Source: Collinsella aerofaciens
GTDB taxonomy: Bacteria; Actinomycetota; Coriobacteriia; Coriobacteriales; Coriobacteriaceae
NCBI RefSeq assembly: GCF_015670745.1
Contig: NZ_JADPCH010000002.1
Span: 1 to 64,000 of the forward strand
Length of the DNA stretch: 64,000 nucleotides
Reading direction: 5' to 3'
Shown here: piece after piece, positions 51,657 to 59,909 of the stretch
How the letters are laid out: each line of letters starts with the position of its first letter
Numbering within the stretch: the stretch's first letter is position 1
Notes under the pieces: model-generated
Told to the model about the DNA's origin: nothing
What the model saw: the letters and a program-made list of their open reading frames with translations, nothing else
Databases searched by the model: none
Made by a program: the position numbers and the translations under genes

Positions 51657-54600
51657 TATGCATTCACGACCTTTCCGGTTTCGCGATCGAGTTTTTGCGA
51701 GACGACGCGACTGACGCCGTCGGCTTGCATCGAGACGCCATAGAGGACGTCAGCGTCCTCCATAGTACGGCGCTGATGCGAAATGACCAAGAGCTGCGTA
51801 TCGGAACGCAACACATCGAGCGCGCCGATGAGCTTGGACAGGTTGGCGTCATCGAGTGCCGCCTCGACCTCGTCCAGCACATAGAACGGCACCGTGCGCG
51901 TGCGGTACACGGCAAAGAGCAGGGCGAGCGCCGTCAGGCTCTTCTCGCCGCCCGACATGAGCATCATCTTGGCGATGCGCTTGCCGCGCGGCTGCGCCAC
52001 GACCTCGATACCCGTCTCGGCAGGATGCTCGGGATCGGTCATCTCCAGATGAGCCTGACCGCCCGGGAAGAGCATAGCGAAGATCTCGCGGAAGTTCGCG
52101 TCGACCTTCTCAAACGTCACCAGGAAGGCTTTACGCATCTTACGGTCGATGGCCACGGTAATCTTGGTGAGCGCCTTGCGCGCGCTCTCAAGATCGGCCA
52201 GCTGCTCCTCGATGTAATCGGCGCGGCGCTTGAGCTGCTCGTACTCCTCCATGGCAACCTGGTTCACAGGGCCCAGGTTGTTGATCTGGCGCACGAGCTG
52301 GTTGAGTTCGCGCTCGGCGGCATCGCGGTCCGTGGGCGCCGGAAGCATGAGCGCTTCCTCGAGTACCGTGGTGCCATCGGCGGTAATGGCCTTAATGGCG
52401 GCCTCTACCTGCACCTCGAGCTTACCACGCGCGACCTTGAACTCGTTTTGCGTGGCGGAAGCGGTATCGACCCGCTCCTTAGCGCGGGCAACCTCTGCCT
52501 TGGCATCCTCGATGGTCTTCTTGAGCGAGGCCGAGTCCGCCTCCTCGAGTGAAGCCTGATCGCGCAGGCGCGCGGCCCAATCCGAGGCACGCTCCAGCAG
52601 GGCCGAATAGCGCTCGTGCATGGGATCGACGCGCAGGCGCAGCAGCTCGAGCGAGCGCGAGGCCTGGCGTGTTCCGCGGATACGACGGTCGATGCCCTCA
52701 AGACGATGCTCCAGGTCAGGCACGCGGCCCTTCAGCGAACGCAGGCGTTCGCTCGTCTGGGCTAGGCGAACCTTGGCGTCGGCGAGCTTGCCGGCAGCCT
52801 CGGAATCGTCACGGCGAACGCGGTCGAGTTCGTCGTTGGCCTCGGCAATCTGCAAGCCCAGATCGCTTGCCTGCGCGCGGGCCTCGTCACGCGAACGGGT
52901 GAGCTCGTCAACGCGCGGGCGCGCAGCGCGAACGGCTTCGGAAGCCTGCTCGCGGCGCTTGGAGATGCGCACGCGCTCGACCTCGGCATTGTTGGCGCTT
53001 TGCTCCAAGCGGCCGATCTCGGAGAGCAGCGAGCGGCGCTCGCCCTCAAGACGGGCGATCTCGCCGGCGGCATCGCCCTCAGCGGCACGCGCTTCCTCAA
53101 CGGCCGCATTGGCCTCAACGACCTGACCTGACACATGTTCAAACACGGCAGCCAGATCGGGCTCCAGACCCTCTAACTCGCGGATACGGCGCTTGCGCTC
53201 CAAGGCACCCGACGCCTCGCCGGCATCGAGGCCCACGCGCACCAGGCCGCCGCAGGCGACGCGGGCGCCATCGGGGGTCACGTAAGTCACGCCGTCAACG
53301 ACCGGCGCCGACAGCGCGGCAGCAAGATCGTCCACTACGTAATATCCGCCGAGTAACGCCTCGACGACGGGACCGTAGCCTGCGCGCACGGACAGACGAT
53401 CAACCAGACGGGTACCGGCAGCGCCCTCAGCGGCGGTAGAGCCGCTCACGCCGCGCGCCACCAGCAGCGCCTCGCCCGAGGCCTTCTTCTGGTCCAGAGC
53501 GGCACGACCGGCACGCTCAAGCGCGGACGTATCGTCGAACAGCAGTGCATCGATATCGCCGGCGAGCAATTGCTCAACCAAGCCCTCAAGCTCGCGCGGG
53601 GCCTCGAGTACGTCGCCCAGACGACCAGAGACATCATCACCCAGCGCACCCATCAGACGGCTCACCAGCGGCGAGCTGTCGGCCATGCGGGCATCGAGTT
53701 TCTTTTGGCTGGCAAGCTCCGAGCGCACCTCGGATAACTTGTTGCGCGCCTCGCTCTCGCGGGCACGCAGGTCCTTCAGGGCCGCGCGTGCGGACTCGGT
53801 GGCCTCACGCGCATCGACCTGAGCCTGGCGCGCTTCCTCAAGAGCGCCCTCAAGCTCCTCTGCGCGGTCGCGACGGCTCTCTAGCGAGGCCGTGACCTCC
53901 TCGAGCTGCTCGTCAATCTGCTCCAGGCGCGAGGCATACATGTTGTCCTCGACCTCGGCATTGCTCAGCGAGTCCTTCACCTTGGCGAGCTCGAGCGCGG
54001 CGTTATCGGCCACGCGCTGAACATCGCGCTGTTCACGCGTAAGCTGCGAAATCTGATTGTCGAGCGCCACGCGCCGCTCGTGGAGCTCAGCGGCAGCAGG
54101 ACCAGCGGCGTCAACGTCCTCCTGGGCCTGCATGTGCGCACCGGTCACTTCCTCAAGCTGCGCACGCGCGTCCTCGAGCTCCTCGACCACGCGACGTCGC
54201 TGATGCTCGGAGCTCGAAATCTGCCCGCGCATGTCGGACAGGCGCGACACCATGTTGTGGCCCTTTTCTTCGAGCAGGCGCATGTCGGAGTTAATGCGGC
54301 CGACCACATCTTGCATATGGCGGCGCTGCTCGCCCAGGTCGCCCACAAACAGGCCCTTTTCCTCGAGCATGACCTGGAGCTTCTCGAGCTCGCGCTCCTT
54401 TTCGCCCAAGCGGTACTGCGCAAGCTCAAGCTCGGCAGCGCCCTCCTTGGAGCGGCTCTCCAGGTCGTTCCACTGCGACTGCAGCGAACGAAGCTCGTCG
54501 ACGGCCAGCATCTGCGTAAGCTCGTTCGCGCGCGAGGACAACTCTTTGTACTTGCGCGCGCGATCGACCTGACGCTCCAGCGGCCGCAGCTGACGGGCGA

Positions 54601-55192
54601 TCTCCTTATTGATGTCGCGGGCACGCATCAGGTGCTCGTCCATCGACTTAATTTTTTTGAGCGCACGCTCCTTGCGGCGCTTGTGCTTGGAGATGCCGGC
54701 GGCCTCCTCGATAAGGGCGCGGCGCTCCTCCGGGCGGCTCTGCAAAATGGCGTCGAGCTTGCCCTGGCTGATGATGGAATGCGTATCCTTGCCCAGGCCC
54801 GAATCGTGCAGGATGTCCTGAATGTCCATCAGGCGGCACGGACTCGAGTTGATGAGGTACTCGCTTTCGCCCGAGCGGTACATGCGACGGGTGATGGCGA
54901 CTTCGTCAAAATCGACAGGCAGCATATGGTCCGAGTTATCGAGCACCAGCGTAACCTCGGCAACACCCACCGGCTTGCGCGCCGACGAGCCCGAGAAGAT
55001 GACATCCTCCATGGCCTGGCCGCGCAGCTGCTTGGCGCTCTGCTCGCCCAGGACCCACAGAATCGAGTCGGAGATGTTCGATTTTCCCGAGCCGTTTGGA
55101 CCGACGATGACGGTCAGGCCCGGCTCAAACGTCATATGGGCGCGGTCGGCAAACGACTTGAACCCTTTGAGCGTGAGGGACTTGAGATACAC
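51656..55192 (-). CDS. smc: Chromosome segregation protein SMC
   Basis: The 1178-residue condensin ATPase. The head has Walker A VGPNGSGKSNISD at the N-terminus, the hinge is in the middle (around residues 505-660), two long coiled coils flank it, and the C-terminal head has the signature LMSGGEKSLTALALLFA and Walker B FYVLDEVEAALDD. Length is normal. No scpA or scpB is in the window. It sits between rnc and ftsY, as in Bacillus. Confidence 0.97.
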   Translation of the reverse strand: MYLKSLTLKGFKSFADRAHMTFEPGLTVIVGPNGSGKSNISDSILWVLGEQSAKQLRGQAMEDVIFSGSSARKPVGVAEVTLVLDNSDHMLPVDFDEVAITRRMYRSGESEYLINSSPCRLMDIQDILHDSGLGKDTHSIISQGKLDAILQSRPEERRALIEEAAGISKHKRRKERALKKIKSMDEHLMRARDINKEIARQLRPLERQVDRARKYKELSSRANELTQMLAVDELRSLQSQWNDLESRSKEGAAELELAQYRLGEKERELEKLQVMLEEKGLFVGDLGEQRRHMQDVVGRINSDMRLLEEKGHNMVSRLSDMRGQISSSEHQRRRVVEELEDARAQLEEVTGAHMQAQEDVDAAGPAAAELHERRVALDNQISQLTREQRDVQRVADNAALELAKVKDSLSNAEVEDNMYASRLEQIDEQLEEVTASLESRRDRAEELEGALEEARQAQVDAREATESARAALKDLRARESEARNKLSEVRSELASQKKLDARMADSSPLVSRLMGALGDDVSGRLGDVLEAPRELEGLVEQLLAGDIDALLFDDTSALERAGRAALDQKKASGEALLVARGVSGSTAAEGAAGTRLVDRLSVRAGYGPVVEALLGGYYVVDDLAAALSAPVVDGVTYVTPDGARVACGGLVRVGLDAGEASGALERKRRIRELEGLEPDLAAVFEHVSGQVVEANAAVEEARAAEGDAAGEIARLEGERRSLLSEIGRLEQSANNAEVERVRISKRREQASEAVRAARPRVDELTRSRDEARAQASDLGLQIAEANDELDRVRRDDSEAAGKLADAKVRLAQTSERLRSLKGRVPDLEHRLEGIDRRIRGTRQASRSLELLRLRVDPMHERYSALLERASDWAARLRDQASLEEADSASLKKTIEDAKAEVARAKERVDTASATQNEFKVARGKLEVQVEAAIKAITADGTTVLEEALMLPAPTDRDAAERELNQLVRQINNLGPVNQVAMEEYEQLKRRADYIEEQLADLESARKALTKITVAIDRKMRKAFLVTFEKVDANFREIFAMLFPGGQAHLEMTDPEHPAETGIEVVAQPRGKRIAKMMLMSGGEKSLTALALLFAVYRTRTVPFYVLDEVEAALDDANLSKLIGALDVLRSDTQLLVISHQRRTMEDADVLYGVSMQADGVSRVVSQKLDRETGKVVNA

Positions 55193-55202
55193 GGTTCCTC
55201 GC

Positions 55203-55928
55203 TTAAACAGGCTTCTTGTTAAGAATCACGCCGTTGGTGGTGTAGCCCATGCGGTCGAGCGCCTCGAGTGCAGCGGCTCCCTCGGCCTCCTTCTTGGAGG
55301 AACCAGTGCCGCGGCCTTGACGAATACCGTCGATGAGCACCACGGCGGTAAAGGTGGGCGCATGCGCGGGGCCCTCGGAGCCAACCAGCTTATACGCGGG
55401 AGGCTCGTGGCCGTCCGCCTGCACGCACTCCTGCAAGAACGACTTGGGGTTCGCGGGGTGCTCGGCACGCTCGGAAGCCAAGTGCGGCTTAAGCGTACGG
55501 TGGATAAAGTCCGCCGCAACGTCCCAGCCGGCATCCAGATACAGCGCACCCACGAGCGACTCGTAGACGTTCTCGAGCGCCGAGTGCAGGCCGCGCGCGC
55601 CGGTACCGGTCTCGGAGGCGCCAAAGATGATGATGTCGTCGATACCCAGCTCATGAGAAACCTCGGATAGCGTAGCGCCCGAGACAAGCGACACCTTCAG
55701 GCGCGTGAGCTTGCCCTCGTCAAACTCCGGATAGGACTCAAACAGGGAGCGTGCGACCACAGCGCCCAAAATGGAATCGCCCAAGAACTCAAGGCGCTCA
55801 TAGCTGGCAGAAACCGGCTGGCCCTCGACTGCCGAGGGATGCGTAAGGGCCGCGCGCAGCAGCACTTTATTATTGAACTCATGGCCCAGAATTTCCTGGG
55901 CGCGCGTAAGTCGTTCAGACAAAGCCAA
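55203..55928 (-). CDS. rnc: Ribonuclease III
   Basis: Cuts double-stranded RNA, including pre-rRNA. The 241-residue protein has the catalytic signature YERLEFLGDSILG, the second acidic site ESLVGALYLDAGWD, and a C-terminal double-stranded RNA-binding domain (ending GSSKKEAEGAAALEAL). The start is a TTG at 55928 with GGGAGG about 8 bases upstream, 3 bases after acpP. It is in the plsX-acpP-rnc-smc order. Confidence 0.95.
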   Translation of the reverse strand: MALSERLTRAQEILGHEFNNKVLLRAALTHPSAVEGQPVSASYERLEFLGDSILGAVVARSLFESYPEFDEGKLTRLKVSLVSGATLSEVSHELGIDDIIIFGASETGTGARGLHSALENVYESLVGALYLDAGWDVAADFIHRTLKPHLASERAEHPANPKSFLQECVQADGHEPPAYKLVGSEGPAHAPTFTAVVLIDGIRQGRGTGSSKKEAEGAAALEALDRMGYTTNGVILNKKPV

Positions 55929-55931
55929 GAC

Positions 55932-56174
55932 CTAGGCCTCCCTGGCGTTTTCGATAGCGTCGACGGCGTCGGCGACAGAGTTGAGCGAGAGCAGGGTCTC
56001 GTCATCGATCTCGAGGTTGAACTCGTCCTCGATAGCCGTAACCAGCTGCAGGCGCTCGAGCGAGTTGGCATCGAGGTCGTCAAAGGTGGTCTCATCGCTA
56101 ATTTCGGCAACATCGACGCCCAGAACGTCAGCAGCGACCTCGGCGATCTTGTCGAAGATTTCGGAGCGATCCAT
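55932..56174 (-). CDS. acpP: Acyl carrier protein
   Basis: An 80-residue acyl carrier. The phosphopantetheine serine is S38 in LDANSLERLQ; the usual DSL triad reads NSL, a small deviation. The protein is strongly acidic, as the family is. The start MDRSEIF has AGAGGAAG 4-5 bases upstream; the frame to 56264 runs through a palindrome and is rejected. It follows plsX, with which it is often functionally paired. Confidence 0.94.
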   Translation of the reverse strand: MDRSEIFDKIAEVAADVLGVDVAEISDETTFDDLDANSLERLQLVTAIEDEFNLEIDDETLLSLNSVADAVDAIENAREA

Positions 56175-56210
56175 AGCGCTTCCTCTCATAGTGCATGAAT
56201 ACCAAAAGAA

Positions 56211-56232
56211 TGGTACCGCCCGGGCGGTACCA
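56211..56232. promoter_or_regulatory. 22-bp perfect palindrome between plsX and acpP
   Basis: The centre is GGTACCGCCCGGGCGGTACC with one more matching base pair outside. Read on the minus strand it is followed by TTCTTTT, so it may act as a terminator after plsX. It also lies 37-58 bases before the acpP start and close to a candidate -10 (TATTCA), so it may instead be an operator. Confidence 0.65.
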
Positions 56233-56288
56233 AGACACGGTTCTGATTCTACCCCACGACGCACGCCCCGAGACGCATAACGCCGCTG

Positions 56289-57308
56289 TTATAAAACGAT
56301 GCCGTCCATAGAGTTGGCGACATTCTCGACCAGCCCGGCGCGCACGGCTTCGGCCGCCGCGAGCGTACCGTTTTTTACAGCCTCGACCGAGGTGGCGCCA
56401 TGGCCGATCAGGACCACGCCGCGCAGGCCCAAAAGAATCGCGCCGCCCTTGGCGTCGCCCGAAAGCTTGGCTTTAATCTCGCGCATCTGCTTTTTGATGA
56501 GCAGCGCGGCAATCTTGGTGCCGAGCGAAGACATAAAGGCGCCCTTGAGCTCCTGCAGTAAAAACTTGGCAGCTCCCTCGGTAGCCTTGAGAGCGATATT
56601 ACCCGACATGCCGTCAGCAACGACGACATCGAAATTGCCCGAGGTGATGTCTGTGCCTTCGCAGTTACCAACAAAGCCGGGAACGGCGGCCTTCATAGCA
56701 GGGAAGCAGGCCTTGGTAAAGTTGGAACCCTTCTCGTCCTCGGTGCCATTGGCGAGCAGGCCCACGCGGGGATGTTCAATGCCCAGGACGACGCGGGCAT
56801 AGGCGCTACCCATCTGAGCAAAACGCACCATGTCATCGACCTCGACATCGGGGTTGGCGCCCATATCGCACAGCACCGTCAGACCGCCGGCGCGATTGGG
56901 CAGCGCATTGGTCAGACAGGGGCGCACCGGCTGCTTCTTGCCTTCGGCTTGATACCTAAACGGTGTCACGTAGGCGGTAGCTGCGGCGGTCATGGCGCCG
57001 GTGGAGCCGGCGGAGAAAAACGCGTCCGCGTTGCCCTTTTTGATGGCGCGGCAGGCAAGCACAATCGAGGACTTACGCTTGGTCATCACGGCGCGAATGG
57101 GATCGTCATCCATGGCGATGATGTCAGGGGCTTCCAGAGCCTCCACACGTGCGTGGGCCGCGGCAAAGGGATTGACGATTTCGGCGGGGCCAGCTGCCAA
57201 GACCTCGATATCGGGATCGGCGGCAAGCGCAGCCTCAATACCGTCGAGGACAACCTGCGGCGTCTCGTCTCCGCCCACAACGTCTACACAAACGCGAACG
57301 TTACTCAT
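56289..57308 (-). CDS. plsX: Phosphate acyltransferase PlsX
   Basis: Makes acyl-phosphate from acyl-ACP for phospholipid synthesis. The 339-residue protein has the family start RVCVDVVGGDETPQ, then FFSAGSTGAMTAA and PLLANGTE-type region (VGLLANGTEDEKGS), NCEGTDI and GMSGNIALKATEG. The start MSNVRV at 57308 has AGGAG 7 bases upstream. It joins fatty-acid activation by fakA (upstream in the same run) to membrane lipid synthesis. Confidence 0.95.
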   Translation of the reverse strand: MSNVRVCVDVVGGDETPQVVLDGIEAALAADPDIEVLAAGPAEIVNPFAAAHARVEALEAPDIIAMDDDPIRAVMTKRKSSIVLACRAIKKGNADAFFSAGSTGAMTAAATAYVTPFRYQAEGKKQPVRPCLTNALPNRAGGLTVLCDMGANPDVEVDDMVRFAQMGSAYARVVLGIEHPRVGLLANGTEDEKGSNFTKACFPAMKAAVPGFVGNCEGTDITSGNFDVVVADGMSGNIALKATEGAAKFLLQELKGAFMSSLGTKIAALLIKKQMREIKAKLSGDAKGGAILLGLRGVVLIGHGATSVEAVKNGTLAAAEAVRAGLVENVANSMDGIVL

Positions 57309-57395
57309 ATACATGCTCCTTATACAAAAATGGCCGACTCAATGAGCCGGCCATTGTGGTTCCAGTTGGAACGGCATCGTATCCAGAGTATACCG

Positions 57396-57575
57396 TTACT
57401 CGGTAACGATAACCTCGCGGTCCTTGTAGAAACCGCAGCTAGGGCACACGTGGTGCGGGAGCTTAACAGCACCGCAACGGGGGCACGTGGACTGAGCCGC
57501 AGCCGAGATCTTCATGTTGGCGGAACGACGGGTGTGAGTGCGGATACGACCCTGCTTTTGTTTAGGTACGGGCAT
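57396..57575 (-). CDS. rpmF: 50S ribosomal protein L32
   Basis: A 59-residue ribosomal protein, starting MPVPKQKQGRIRTHTRRS. It has a zinc ribbon formed by CPRC at residues 31-34 and CPSC at 44-47, so this is the zinc-binding form. AAGGAAGG lies just upstream of the ATG. The DUF177-rpmF-plsX-acpP order is widely conserved. Confidence 0.96.
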   Translation of the reverse strand: MPVPKQKQGRIRTHTRRSANMKISAAAQSTCPRCGAVKLPHHVCPSCGFYKDREVIVTE

Positions 57576-57639
57576 AGTGACCTTCCTTATGAACTATCCA
57601 GTGTGGCGATTACGCGCAAGTAGCGATACTACCACAGTT

Positions 57640-58194
57640 TTACTCATCAAGCTTGAGATTCTTCAATGCTGCAAATGGATTTTCCGTGGCTTCGGCCCAT
57701 TCGGCCTCGGCTTGGGCAGCACAATCGCATTGCTCGACGTTGAGATTGCAACCGCAAGTGGGGCACAGGCCGCGGCAATCGGGCTTGCAGAGCACCACAA
57801 ACGGCGTGTCCATAACGACCGCGTCATTGATGGGCTCGCCAAGATCGACGATGCGGTCCTCACCCAGGAGCTCGTAGCCGTCTTCGTAGGCCTCTGGATC
57901 CTCAGGCTCCTCAAAGAGGTAGAACTCCTCGATCTCGCCGGCGATATCAAACGAGGCGGGCTCCAGGCAACGATCGCACTCGCCGGTGGCATGCGCGCGA
58001 ACCATACCCGTGAGCAAGACACCGGTACCGGCATTGGTAAAGACAACGTCGTAGTCAATACCGTCCTGTAGCTGGTACTCCTTCTCGCCCACCGTGTACG
58101 TGGCGACATCGACCTTACCGGTCAGCGGATACGAATCTCCAGGAAACTCGAGCTCCTCGGAAAGATCGACGGTAACGCTCGGGAACTCAGCCAT
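57640..58194 (-). CDS. DUF177 (YceD) family protein
   Basis: A 184-residue protein of the YceD family, which is linked to 23S rRNA metabolism in plants and bacteria. It has the CDRCLEPASFDI motif in the middle and a C-terminal Cys-rich stretch (CKPDCRGLCPTCG..CDC) that probably binds zinc. Its ATG overlaps the stop of the SepIVA-like gene (TAATG). It lies directly upstream of rpmF as in most bacteria. Confidence 0.88.
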   Translation of the reverse strand: MAEFPSVTVDLSEELEFPGDSYPLTGKVDVATYTVGEKEYQLQDGIDYDVVFTNAGTGVLLTGMVRAHATGECDRCLEPASFDIAGEIEEFYLFEEPEDPEAYEDGYELLGEDRIVDLGEPINDAVVMDTPFVVLCKPDCRGLCPTCGCNLNVEQCDCAAQAEAEWAEATENPFAALKNLKLDE

Positions 58195-58691
58195 TACCAC
58201 TGACCATTCTGTTGGGCGGCACCCTCGTTGAGCTGCTGACGGCAACGGGTAACGGTGCCGGTCAGGCTCTTAAGGTTCTCCTCCAGGTGCGTAAAGACCT
58301 GCTCTGCGTAGTCCTCGGCGGCATAACGCGTCTCGCGCTCATACTGCTGGGCACGATCGCGGATGTCGTCGGCCTGCTGCTGCGCAAGGCGGACGATCTC
58401 CTGCTCACCGGCAATGGTGAGGGCCTGCTGCTGAGCGTCGGCGATGATGGAATCGGCCTGAGCGGCGGCGGAAGCCATAAGCTCCTCGCGCTCCTTAAGG
58501 ATACGGCGGGACTTCTGCCACTCCTCGGGATAGCTCATGCGGATCTCGTCGAGGATGTTGAAGAACACGTCGGCGTCGATGACCTTGAACTGAGCGTTCT
58601 TGCCGAAAGGCGGCTTGGCTTCCTCGATCAGCCCTTCGAGCTCATCGACCAAGCTGACGATCCTATCGCCAGGAAAATTCTCGCCCGGCAT
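58194..58691 (-). CDS. SepIVA/DivIVA-like coiled-coil cell-growth protein
   Basis: A 165-residue protein with a short N-terminal region (residues 1-60, VSLVDELEGLIEEAKPPFGK, VDADVFF-like segment) and then a long Ala/Gln/Glu-rich coiled coil (residues 65-150). In mycobacteria the gene at this place, upstream of DUF177 and near rnc, is sepIVA, a DivIVA-domain septation factor. The synteny and the coiled coil support that call; the sequence alone is not specific. MPGENFPGD is the start, with AAAGGAG 5 bases upstream. Confidence 0.7.
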   Translation of the reverse strand: MPGENFPGDRIVSLVDELEGLIEEAKPPFGKNAQFKVIDADVFFNILDEIRMSYPEEWQKSRRILKEREELMASAAAQADSIIADAQQQALTIAGEQEIVRLAQQQADDIRDRAQQYERETRYAAEDYAEQVFTHLEENLKSLTGTVTRCRQQLNEGAAQQNGQW

Positions 58692-58759
58692 CCGGTCTCC
58701 TTTCATAGGTAACATATCATCGTGCTAGTTTACCACATGCCACCAGGCAATAAAAAACG

Positions 58760-59260
58760 TCACGAAAAGCGATGTCTGAGCGCTTCGACCACGTTGGGTG
58801 GGACAAACGTCGATACATCGCTGCCGAGCGAGGCAATCTGGCGAACGACCGAGCTCGAGATATAACCGTACTGCGGCGCACTCATGACAAAGATGGACTC
58901 CAGCTCGCTATCCAAGCGATAGTTGAGGTCGGCCTGCTGCAGCTCATACTCAAAGTCGGTCATGGCGCGCAGGCCCTTGACCACGGCCCCCGCCCCCTGC
59001 TCACGAGCGAAGTCGACCAAGAGGCCGGTAAAGGGCAGGACCTCGACACCGTCGATATCACCGAGCGCCTCGCGGGCCAGCGCCACGCGTTCATCGAGCA
59101 TAAACGTGGTGCCCACACCGTTTTTACCCTGCGACTCGGCAACAGCGACGATCACGCTGGGAAAGATGCGGCGGGCGCGGCGGATCACATCGATATGGCC
59201 AAACGTGATGGGATCGAAGGTGCCCGGGACGATCACGCGGTTGATGGTGTCATCATTCAT
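58760..59260 (-). CDS. coaD: Phosphopantetheine adenylyltransferase
   Basis: The penultimate step of coenzyme A synthesis. The 166-residue protein has the nucleotidyltransferase motif GTFDPITFGHIDVI, then VKGLRAMTDFEYE and the C-terminal ISSSVVRQIA. The start MNDDTIN is chosen by AGGAGGA upstream; it overlaps the end of rsmD by 8 bases. It supplies the pantetheine that acpP carries. Confidence 0.95.
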   Translation of the reverse strand: MNDDTINRVIVPGTFDPITFGHIDVIRRARRIFPSVIVAVAESQGKNGVGTTFMLDERVALAREALGDIDGVEVLPFTGLLVDFAREQGAGAVVKGLRAMTDFEYELQQADLNYRLDSELESIFVMSAPQYGYISSSVVRQIASLGSDVSTFVPPNVVEALRHRFS

Positions 59261-59909
59261 GGACGTCCTCCTGAAACGTCGTGGCATCGTTGTTGTCAGC
59301 ATCGGTACCGGCGCTATCGCCCTCACCATCGTCATCGCCGACCCAACGAAGCAGGTCGACCGAGGTAATGCCGTAACGCTTCTCACGTACAGTCTCAAAG
59401 TCTGCCGGATGCGCGCCCGCATCGGCGGCGGCATGCTCAAACAGGGCATAAGCGCCAGGTGCAAGCAGGCCCTGCTGAGCTAGGTTCTGCAGCAATTCCT
59501 CGACCGGCTCGGCACCAAAAGCATAGGGCGGGTCGAGCAGGACCAGATCAAAGGGGCCGCCCGGTACACGACCGCGCGAGGCATTCGCCAGCATGTCGCC
59601 CGTGACCACGCGCCAACGCGCACGGTCACGGCAGAGCGACTCGATATTCTTGCTGATGAGTCGTGAGGCATTCCGATCGATCTCAAACGTCGTGAGCGAG
59701 CGGGCCCCACGAGAGAGCATCTCTAACCCTAAGGCACCGGAGCCGCCAAAGGCGTCCAGCACACGAACCTCGTCCAAATCGAAATCGAATGCCGACATGA
59801 CCATAGATGCGCACGCCTCGCGCACGCGATCAGTCGTTGGGCGGGTGACATCGCGACCACGGGGCTCCTCGATCTTACGACCGCGCCATTCGCCGCCGAT
59901 GATTCTCAT
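59253..59909 (-). CDS. rsmD: 16S rRNA (guanine-966-N2)-methyltransferase RsmD
   Basis: A 218-residue SAM methyltransferase. It starts RIIGGEWRGRKI, with RPTTDRVREA, the SAM-binding VLDAFGGSGALGLEML, and the catalytic DPPYAF motif. The last 30 residues are an acidic tail (DDDGEGDSAGTDADNND) absent from E. coli RsmD. The ATG overlaps the recG stop, and the gene is coupled to coaD, the usual rsmD-coaD pair. Confidence 0.93.
   Translation of the reverse strand: MRIIGGEWRGRKIEEPRGRDVTRPTTDRVREACASMVMSAFDFDLDEVRVLDAFGGSGALGLEMLSRGARSLTTFEIDRNASRLISKNIESLCRDRARWRVVTGDMLANASRGRVPGGPFDLVLLDPPYAFGAEPVEELLQNLAQQGLLAPGAYALFEHAAADAGAHPADFETVREKRYGITSVDLLRWVGDDDGEGDSAGTDADNNDATTFQEDVHE

Noticed and set aside
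59261-59464. N-terminal extension of coaD to 59464
   Set aside because: The extra 68 residues lie inside rsmD in another frame and are unlike CoaD; the start at 59260 has a good ribosome binding site.
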